Positions 56,716 to 64,000 of a stretch of DNA of 64,000 bases are shown here, piece by piece. The notes under the pieces are model-generated. The model did no database searches. It saw only the letters and a list, made by a program, of their open reading frames with translations, and was not told the origin of the DNA. Both the position numbers and the translations under genes were made by a program. The number at the start of each line of letters is the position of its first letter. Position 1 is the first letter of the stretch. The stretch lies in contig JACPVI010000006.1 of NCBI GenBank assembly GCA_016191815.1, positions 271,222-335,221 of the forward strand. The letters are read 5' to 3'. The DNA is from Myxococcales bacterium. Its GTDB lineage: Bacteria > Myxococcota > Myxococcia > Myxococcales > Myxococcaceae.

Positions 56716-58119
56716 GTGCGGAGCCGGAGGAAGCGAGTCTCGAGAGGCCGCCGGGAGAACGCCGAGCGGTGCAGAAGCCTCTACCGCTTCATCCGGCTGT
56801 GCCTGGGCGACTCCTTGTCGGACCGCGAGCTGGCCCGCCGCTGGGGGATGGACTGGAAGAGCTTCGTCGCGCTCAAGCATGGGCGAAGGCAGGTGCCCAG
56901 ACTCGGCGAACTGGAGGCGCTGGCGGCCTGCCTCGGGGTGGAGCCGGCCTACGTGTTCCAGGTCGGCGGAGGGGGCAAGGCCGAGGAGGTGATGTCACTT
57001 CTGTCCCGGGAAAGCCGGCTCCGCGCGGTCTTCGAACGCGTGGCCGACGCCGTCTTCACGGTGGATGCGAACGGCCGCCTCCAGGACTCGAACCGCAGCT
57101 TCGCCGAGCTGACCGGCATCGCCCCCGACAAGCTCTTTGGCCTTCCGCTGCTGGACTTCGCCGTCCCCGACTCCGCGCCCCGCCTTCTTGCGGCCCTCGC
57201 CAACGCGGCCCGCGACGGTGAGACTCGAAGGGCCGAAGTCCTCCTCCGGCGGGCGGACGGGCAGGAGCGCGTGGTCGAGCTCGACCTGAGCCGGGTTTCG
57301 GACGCGAGTGGAGCAATCATCGGCGCCCAGGGTGTGGCACGGGACGTGACCGAAGAGCGAAAGCTGACCCGCGAGCTGGAGGCCCAACGGCGGCTCCTCC
57401 AGTCCATCTACGAGCACATTCCCGCGGCCTGCGTCCTCTTCGATTCCAGCGGGACAATCCTGGCAGCGAACCCGCTCGTGGAGCAGGTGTGCCCCCAGAC
57501 GGCCGAGGAGATGGTGGGCAAGAACGCCTACGACGTCTTTGGCGACCCTGGCCAGGGTGGTTGCCCGGTGACGCGCGCGTTTCTCACCGGGCGGACCCAG
57601 CATCAGCTTTCGCTGGTGGAAAACCGGGCTGGCCAGCCGGTGTACGTGCACCGCACCGCCGGCCCCATCATCCACGACGGAAAGGTGGAGAAGGTCGTTG
57701 AGATGCTGGTGGACGTCACGGAGCAGCTTCGGCGGGGAGACCTCCGAATCCTCGCGCTTCTCCCACCGCGGCTGGAGGCCTCTGCGCCTCCGCTGCCGCA
57801 TCCGGACCGTCGGGCGCTGCCGCGCGCGATGACGTCCTTCACCGCCCAGTGCGGCTACCGCGGCCAAAGAGTAGACGCCACCGTGGCCAATGTTGGCGCC
57901 GACGGGCTCTTCGTCCAACTGGATGCCCCGGATGTCGCCATCGGCGACGAAATCGAGATGAAGTGGACCTTGCCCGGGGACGGCGCCCCCGTGAGGGCGC
58001 GCGGGGTGGTGCTTTGGAAACGCTCCAACGCGGAAGAGGGGCCGGTTGGCCTGGGCCTCCGCTTCTTGGCCGTCGCGCCGGCGTTCCCGTCTGTCACCCG
58101 GGGCAGGACGGCCTCGTAG
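56716..58119 (+). CDS. HTH-PAS-PAS-PilZ one-component regulator
   Basis: 467 residues from GTG at 56716. Residues about 10-80 form a Cro/XRE-like helix-turn-helix (LCLGDSLSDRELARRWGMDW, KSFVALKHGRRQVPRLGELE). PAS1 is about 95-210 (RLRAVFERVADAVFTVDANG to GVARDVTEERKL) and PAS2 about 225-335 (LLQSIYEHIPAACVLFDSSG to MLVDVTEQ). The C-terminal 110 residues are PilZ-like (TSFTAQCGYRGQRVDATVAN, VGADGLFVQL, GLGLRFLAV). In PilZ, RxxxR and (D/N)xSxxG bind c-di-GMP; here YRGQR and NVGADG are partial matches. A DNA-binding, ligand-sensing regulator is likely. c-di-GMP binding is inferred and supported by the GGDEF gene 365 nt downstream. Confidence 0.75.
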   Translation: MRSRRKRVSRGRRENAERCRSLYRFIRLCLGDSLSDRELARRWGMDWKSFVALKHGRRQVPRLGELEALAACLGVEPAYVFQVGGGGKAEEVMSLLSRESRLRAVFERVADAVFTVDANGRLQDSNRSFAELTGIAPDKLFGLPLLDFAVPDSAPRLLAALANAARDGETRRAEVLLRRADGQERVVELDLSRVSDASGAIIGAQGVARDVTEERKLTRELEAQRRLLQSIYEHIPAACVLFDSSGTILAANPLVEQVCPQTAEEMVGKNAYDVFGDPGQGGCPVTRAFLTGRTQHQLSLVENRAGQPVYVHRTAGPIIHDGKVEKVVEMLVDVTEQLRRGDLRILALLPPRLEASAPPLPHPDRRALPRAMTSFTAQCGYRGQRVDATVANVGADGLFVQLDAPDVAIGDEIEMKWTLPGDGAPVRARGVVLWKRSNAEEGPVGLGLRFLAVAPAFPSVTRGRTAS

Positions 58120-58230
58120 CCCGCCGACGCGCCGCGCCGCTCCCGGGCCCTTGATTCGCGTGTGTCCAGTGGTGGAAAATAGCCACCATTCTCGCCGAAG
58201 CGTCGGCGGCGACGAGCACCAGGGAAGCCC

Positions 58231-58488
58231 ATGGCCGGAGGGCAACCATTGGAAGACGACTACGAGGGTGTCTGCGCCAAGTGCTGGGAGGGGCCGGTGG
58301 AGGAGGATTGGTTTCGGCGGACGTTTCCCGTCCTGGTGGCCATGTCCGAGAAGCGCCTGCTGCGCCGTCACCTCTGCCCGGAATGCTCGAACGGATTTGC
58401 GGACGACGCCGCCCGCACCGACTTCTTGGCTGGTACCATCCCCCGCGCCTTCATCAGGCTGCCGGCTCCGGAACGGGGAGGCCGATGA
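58231..58488 (+). CDS. Small zinc-ribbon-like protein
   Basis: 85 residues with CAKC near residue 15 and CPEC near 49, separated by a hydrophobic helix (FPVLVAMSEKRLLRRH). This gives a four-Cys site for one zinc ion or an Fe-S cluster. The rest is acidic then Pro/Arg-rich. It is not recognised. Its TGA overlaps the ATG of the diguanylate cyclase gene (ATGA), so the two are translationally coupled and probably act together. Confidence 0.65.
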   Translation: MAGGQPLEDDYEGVCAKCWEGPVEEDWFRRTFPVLVAMSEKRLLRRHLCPECSNGFADDAARTDFLAGTIPRAFIRLPAPERGGR

Positions 58489-59393
58489 GCGACGAATTCG
58501 ACGACAGCACGCGGACCGTCGATCTCGGGCATATCCTCGCGCCCGACGAGCAGAAGACGGGGTACCTGATGATTCTGAGCAGCGCCGCTCCCGCGGTGAT
58601 GGGCAAGCTGTACAAGCTCGACCGTCCCCAGACGGTCATCGGGCGCTCGCGCGAGTGTGACGTCTCCCTCGACGACAGCAGCGTCTCGCGCCAGCACGCA
58701 AGGCTGGTCCACACGGGCGACGAGTACCGGCTCGAAGACCTGGGCTCGGCCAACGGCACCCTGGTGAACGGACAGCGGCTTGCGCAGGCGGTGCTCCGCT
58801 CGGGCGACAAGCTGCAGGTCGGCTCCACCACCGTGCTGCTCTTCTCGCTGCACGACCAGCTCGAGGAGCAGTTCCGGAGCCGGGTGTACGAAGCGGCGAC
58901 CCACGATTCGCTCACGGAGATTTACAACCGCAAGTACCTCGAGGACGCGCTCCAGGCGGAGTTCTCCTTTTGCTCGCGGCACGGGATGCCGCTGTCGGCG
59001 GTGCTGGTGGACATCGACCGTTTCAAGTCGGTGAACGACTGCTACGGCCACTTGGCCGGAGATTTCGTCCTCCGGCAATTGGCGCGCATCGTGAAGAGCG
59101 TCGTCCGCTCGGAAGACGTGGTGGCGCGCTATGGAGGAGAGGAGTTGGTGATGATGCTCCGCGAGACCGATGCCGCCGGAGCGTTGCTGTGCGCCGAGCG
59201 CTGTCGGGAGACCGTGCAGATGACGCGGTTCCGCCCCGAGGACCGAGTGATTCCGGTGACCATCAGCGCCGGGGTGGCGACGCTTCGAGGCGAGAATTTC
59301 AAGACGCCGGCGGAGCTCGTCGGCGCGGCCGATGCCGCGCTCTACCGGGCAAAGGACAAGGGGCGAAACCGCGTCGAAGTCGGTAGCGAATAG
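58485..59393 (+). CDS. FHA-GGDEF diguanylate cyclase
   Basis: 302 residues from ATG at 58485. The FHA domain, about 35-125, has TVIGRSRECDVSLDDSSVSR, QHARLV and LEDLGSANGTLVNG, which binds phosphothreonine peptides. The GGDEF domain, about 140-300, has HDSLTEIYNRKYLEDAL, VDIDRFKSVNDCYGHLAGD and the active site YGGEEL. RSED five residues before it is an RxxD inhibitory I-site. It makes c-di-GMP and is product-inhibited. The FHA domain links it to Ser/Thr kinases, such as the one at 53308-56046. Confidence 0.95.
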   Translation: MSDEFDDSTRTVDLGHILAPDEQKTGYLMILSSAAPAVMGKLYKLDRPQTVIGRSRECDVSLDDSSVSRQHARLVHTGDEYRLEDLGSANGTLVNGQRLAQAVLRSGDKLQVGSTTVLLFSLHDQLEEQFRSRVYEAATHDSLTEIYNRKYLEDALQAEFSFCSRHGMPLSAVLVDIDRFKSVNDCYGHLAGDFVLRQLARIVKSVVRSEDVVARYGGEELVMMLRETDAAGALLCAERCRETVQMTRFRPEDRVIPVTISAGVATLRGENFKTPAELVGAADAALYRAKDKGRNRVEVGSE

Positions 59394-59539
59394 GACGCGA
59401 GGCGCTCGGGTGGCTCCCCAAGCCTCGCAAGGCCGCGGACAGGCCTCGCCCTGACCGCAGATCGTCCGCGGTGGGCCGCGGACTGCCGGGCGAGCCTGCG
59501 GCGACGGGCAGACGCCCTCGGGGAAGGAGGTAGAGTCCA

Positions 59540-59589
59540 ATGGCTGGGCGGTTGACTCGCCGCCAATTCCTTCGCAGGGGAGACGCCCG

Positions 59590-59608
<19 letters not shown>
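59540..59608 (+). CDS. Possible 22-residue leader peptide
   Basis: GGAAGGAGGTAG, the strongest ribosome binding site in this stretch, precedes ATG at 59540. The frame reads MAGRLTRRQFLRRGDARCPG and stops at 59608, overlapping the kinase start at 59590 by 19 nt. LTRRQFLRRG looks like the start of a Tat signal, so it could also be the remnant of a lost Tat-exported protein. Coupling would help translate the kinase. Confidence 0.35.
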
Positions 59609-61377
<1,769 letters not shown>

Positions 61378-61421
61378 GCAGTGGCCGCCCTCCGGCTTCC
61401 ACGGCCCCCGCGGCGGATCAC

Positions 61422-62189
61422 CTAGACACCGGCATACCACTCGTATCCTTGGTTCTCCCAGTAGCCGCCGCTGCGCTCGGGCAGGAAGCTCAACTCGGTG
61501 AGGTACTTCACCATCTTGTACCCGAGCTTCACCGCCGAGTAGAGCCGCACCGGCGCCCCGTGCTCCCGACTCAGCGGCTGGCCGTTCATCGCGTACGCGA
61601 GGATGGTCTGGCGGTGGAGCGCGCTCTCGCGGTCCCACGACGAGTAGTAGCCGGAATCGAAGGACCGGAACTCCACGTATGCGGCACGCGGTTCGGCGCG
61701 GACCAGATCGGCCAGATGGGAGAGCCGCACCCCCGTCCAGGAAGCCACCGCCGACCATCCTTCCACGCAGTGGTGCCGAACCCTCAGGCTCACCTGCGGG
61801 AGCCGCTGCAGGTCCTCGAGGGACAGCGTCATTGGCCGGGCCACCAGCCCGCCGATCCTCAGGAGCCATCCGGCGGGGGTGTGCGGGAACTGGCGGGAGA
61901 TCTTGTACTTCGGGAACGCCGAGGGCTCCGGGGCCTCCTCTGGTCCGAGCTCCGGGGCCAACCGGTCGGGGTCGAAGAGCAGGCGCTCCACTCTTTCGTT
62001 CCAGCGCTCCATGAGTCCGAGCAGCCCTTGGCTTGGCTCGGCGCTACTGCACCCCGCGGCCGCCAGGCTGGCCAGGGAGAGAAACCTGCGGCGGGTGAGA
62101 GGGCGGCGCTCAGCCCCCCGCGCCAAGGGGACGCCTGTGGACCCCCCTCCGGGCCTGGGGCGATTGGGCTCAGCCACGAGGGGCTCCAC
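61422..62189 (-). CDS. Tat-exported molybdopterin-dependent oxidoreductase (sulfite oxidase/MsrP fold)
   Basis: 255 residues. LTRRRFLSLASLAAAGC is a twin-arginine signal with a lipoprotein-like Cys. The oxidoreductase domain has LSLEDLQRLPQVSLRVRHHC then VEGWSAVASWTGVRL, where Cys is the molybdenum ligand, and later YAMNGQPLSREHGAPVRL and LGYKMVKYLTEL. MsrP/YedY family members reduce methionine sulfoxide or other small substrates in the periplasm. It is preceded in the same direction, with a 20-nt overlap, by a cytochrome b gene that would supply electrons, analogous to MsrQ but of a different cytochrome family. Confidence 0.9.
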   Translation of the reverse strand: MEPLVAEPNRPRPGGGSTGVPLARGAERRPLTRRRFLSLASLAAAGCSSAEPSQGLLGLMERWNERVERLLFDPDRLAPELGPEEAPEPSAFPKYKISRQFPHTPAGWLLRIGGLVARPMTLSLEDLQRLPQVSLRVRHHCVEGWSAVASWTGVRLSHLADLVRAEPRAAYVEFRSFDSGYYSSWDRESALHRQTILAYAMNGQPLSREHGAPVRLYSAVKLGYKMVKYLTELSFLPERSGGYWENQGYEWYAGV

Positions 62190-62856
62190 GGAGGGTCGTG
62201 CGTCCGAGAGTCATCGCGAGGAAGGTGCGCGGATGCAGAGCCACCTGCACGACGTGGATGGTGGTGAAGAGTGCCAGGCCGGCCAGCACGAGGAGATGAA
62301 TGGCGCGTGCCCCCTCGTAGCCCCCGAGCAGCGCGGTGAGCCTCGGGAGTTGCACCGGCTTGAACAGCGCCAGGCCGGCCAGCACCTCAAGCGGCGCGAT
62401 CAGCAGGACCGAGGTGTACGCCAGGCGCTGGAGGCCGTTGTACAGGCCGATGGGAGCCGGACGGCGCGCGAGGCGAAGGTAGTAGAGGAAGGTCGCGACC
62501 GCGTGTCTCAGGTCACGGCGTGGGAAGAAGAGCCGCTCGCGCCATTCGCCGCTCGCGGCCAGGTAGAGCGCATAGGCGAGGCCGTTGAGGAAGAACGCCC
62601 AGGCGAAGGCGAAGTGCCAGTGACGGGCGCCGGCCAGCCATCCTCCCAAGGTGAGGGCGTGGGGCGGTTCCTTCCACTGCAGCGGATACCACCAGGCCAG
62701 GTCCGCCACCGGCCCCAGCGCGGGGTAGGCGACGAAGATCTGCAGTCCGCTCCCGGCCATGACCACCAGCAGCGCCGCGTTGGCCCAGTGGGTGAGTCGG
62801 ATCGGCCAAGGGTGCAGCGGGCGAGACGCAGGCTTCGTGGAGATTGCCGAACCCAT
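62170..62856 (-). CDS. Cytochrome b561-type membrane subunit
   Basis: 228 residues with four main membrane segments and His residues in RLTHWANAALLV, RHWHFAFAWAFFLNG and TTIHVVQVALHPRTF, the usual two-haem pattern of b561 and formate dehydrogenase gamma-type cytochromes. It overlaps the molybdopterin oxidoreductase gene start by 20 nt. It probably passes electrons from the quinone pool across the membrane to that enzyme. Confidence 0.88.
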   Translation of the reverse strand: MGSAISTKPASRPLHPWPIRLTHWANAALLVVMAGSGLQIFVAYPALGPVADLAWWYPLQWKEPPHALTLGGWLAGARHWHFAFAWAFFLNGLAYALYLAASGEWRERLFFPRRDLRHAVATFLYYLRLARRPAPIGLYNGLQRLAYTSVLLIAPLEVLAGLALFKPVQLPRLTALLGGYEGARAIHLLVLAGLALFTTIHVVQVALHPRTFLAMTLGRTTLRGAPRG

Positions 62857-62943
62857 GACTTGCCGGCGCCGGTGGCAAGACGCGAGGGACGCGGCGTCCT
62901 TCGACCGGACGACGCCGCGTCGCGCCCGCGCGTTGAGCGGCCC

Positions 62944-63267
62944 CTACTTCTTCTTCATCCGCTGCTCCATCCGCTCCATCGATTCCACTTCCAGACGGGT
63001 GATGCCCTCCTCGCTCGGCGCGAAGCTGGCGCGCACGTCGTCACCGGGTTTCACCGAGTTCAGCGAGACCTTGGCTCCATCGCGGACGATGGTGGCCTCG
63101 GGTGAAAGTGGAAGCTGGATGGTGATGGTCTTGTTCTTGGTGTCGACGTTCTTCACCACCCCGATGAACTGCTCCTCCTGCACCCGTTCCTCTTGCGCCA
63201 GCGCCGCCGCCCCGACCATCAGGCCGGCCGCCGCCAGACCCACCGTCAGCTTGCGTCCGATTCGCAT
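62944..63267 (-). CDS. Small exported DUF5666-like protein
   Basis: 107 residues. The signal peptide MRIGRKLTVGLAAAGLMVGA ends near AALAQ. The mature part is one small beta barrel (FIGVVKNVDTKNKTITIQLP and VSLNSVKPGDDVRASF) resembling DUF5666 repeats, ending in a Met-rich basic tail (MERMEQRMKKK). Met-rich tails occur in copper-handling proteins, but nothing here proves it. It lies 87 nt upstream of the cytochrome b gene in the same direction. Confidence 0.7.
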   Translation of the reverse strand: MRIGRKLTVGLAAAGLMVGAAALAQEERVQEEQFIGVVKNVDTKNKTITIQLPLSPEATIVRDGAKVSLNSVKPGDDVRASFAPSEEGITRLEVESMERMEQRMKKK

Positions 63268-63378
63268 GCCCCCTCCTTCTACGAGTCCGGCGGCAAGCTA
63301 GGACCTGCGTCTCGATCCGGCAATTGACTGTGGGGGGCGGCCCGCGTAATACTCGCCTGCCTGAGAGGTTTCCATTCG

Positions 63379-63762
63379 GTGAGACGGGCGGTTTCCATTG
63401 CGTTCGCCATAGTGCTGTTGGGCGGACAGGCCACCATTGGCGGCGCCGCCGCGATGGTGTGCAGGTACACCGGCCGGGTCATGGACGGTTGCCAGCACCC
63501 CGCCGCCTCGGCCCCCGGCGACCTCCCAGCACTGCGCGAGCAGTGCTGCTGCGAGATGCACGTCGCGGACGCGGCCCTCCTCAAGGCAGTGACCGAAGAC
63601 CCGACGCGCCGATTGCAGCGCGACGCGCTCCTCGCGTGCGCCGAACAAGACCAAGTCCAGATAAGGCCCGCTGAGTATTTGACCGAGGGCCTCGCTGGCT
63701 GGACAGCCGCGCGGCCCCCAGGTTCGCCCATCTACCTCGAAACCAGGCACCTGCTGATTTGA
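63379..63762 (+). CDS. Small exported Cys-rich protein
   Basis: 127 residues. The signal segment is RAVSIAFAIVLLGGQATIGG. The mature part has Cys in AMVCRYTGRVMDGCQHP and a QCCCEMH cluster, which could bind copper, haem or form disulfides. The C-terminal third is unremarkable. Not recognised. It precedes another small exported Cys-containing protein, which suggests a shared metal- or redox-related role. Confidence 0.6.
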   Translation: MRRAVSIAFAIVLLGGQATIGGAAAMVCRYTGRVMDGCQHPAASAPGDLPALREQCCCEMHVADAALLKAVTEDPTRRLQRDALLACAEQDQVQIRPAEYLTEGLAGWTAARPPGSPIYLETRHLLI

Positions 63763-63853
63763 GCGCGTCGCTGCGTTCGGCAGCGAAGGTGCGTCAAGCA
63801 GGGGCATTGGTTCCGTCGGGCCCTCGGATGGGCCATTCCAAAGAGGTTTTCCC

Positions 63854-64000
63854 ATGAAGCGATTGATTCTTTCTTCCGCATTCGCCCTTGCCGTTGCCTA
63901 CGGGCTAGCGGCGTCGGCATCCGAGCATCCATTCGCCAAGGCCGGCTGTGGCGGCAACGGCTGCGGCTCCGCGGTCACCGGCAACGTGCTGGCGAAGAAC
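63854..64000 (+). CDS. Exported Cys/Gly-rich protein, partial (runs off window)
   Basis: From ATG at 63854 the frame stays open to the end, giving 49 residues. MKRLILSSAFALAVAYGLAA is a signal peptide, followed by EHPFAKAGCGGNGCG, a possible metal-binding CGGNGC motif. The rest lies outside the window. GAGGTTTTCCC upstream provides a Shine-Dalgarno. Confidence 0.65.
   Translation, partial: MKRLILSSAFALAVAYGLAASASEHPFAKAGCGGNGCGSAVTGNVLAKN

Overview
The window reads as the chromosome of a high-GC deltaproteobacterium-type organism, most likely a member of the Myxococcota. The reasons are strong G/C third positions throughout, a very large Ser/Thr kinase with TPR repeats, many one-component and two-component signalling proteins, CBS and cyclic-nucleotide-binding proteins, large Ig/TSP3/IPT lipoproteins, and acyl-CoA metabolism operons. 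This is inferred from gene content and style, not from a database match.

Layout. 1-4.3 kb: the end of a Nudix hydrolase, a DUF2795-like protein, a CoA-binding protein, a LysM protein with a caspase-like (clan CD) signature, and a radical SAM/B12 protein. 4.4-8.8 kb: an ArsR-methyltransferase fusion translationally coupled to full-length metH, with a 24-bp imperfect palindrome touching its start codon. 8.8-9.5 kb: a VapC/AbrB-type toxin-antitoxin pair. 9.6-15.1 kb: a MerR regulator, two phytoene-dehydrogenase-like flavoproteins, two small related proteins and an LCM-type methyltransferase form a tight operon of unknown product. 15.2-23.3 kb: a divergent acyl-CoA locus. The leftward operon runs acyl-CoA dehydrogenase, aldehyde dehydrogenase, a second dehydrogenase carrying an in-frame MITE-like insertion, a thioesterase and a short MetE-like protein. 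The rightward pair is an acyl-CoA synthetase and a crotonase.

23.3-32.1 kb: an island of two leftward genes, a 2453-residue mosaic lipoprotein and a smaller exported protein. It is bracketed by a 113-bp direct duplication of the crotonase 3' end (107/113 identical). 32.1-36.6 kb: core genes tig-clpP-clpX, tRNA-Leu, tRNA-Lys and an Lgt-like membrane protein. 36.6-43.0 kb: an EEP nuclease/phosphatase, a divergent PLD-CBM20 fusion, a DUF2231/CxxCH membrane protein, an MscS channel with a cyclic-nucleotide domain, and a secreted unknown.

43.1-49.5 kb: a concentration of CBS and cyclic-nucleotide-binding proteins surrounds a three-gene hcnABC-like amino-acid dehydrogenase operon. Its flavoprotein subunit carries an extra C-terminal cyclic-nucleotide-binding domain. 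This is the strongest candidate here for an undescribed, ligand-gated enzyme system. 49.5-56.2 kb: a CapA-like protein, PolX, a STAS/zinc-ribbon protein, a small membrane protein, a TPR Ser/Thr kinase, tRNA-Arg and tRNA-His. 56.7-61.4 kb: a signalling block (HTH-PAS-PAS-PilZ, a zinc-ribbon protein, an FHA-GGDEF cyclase and a GAF hybrid histidine kinase). 61.4-64 kb: a Tat-exported molybdopterin oxidoreductase with a cytochrome b partner, and small exported proteins. The last gene runs off the window.
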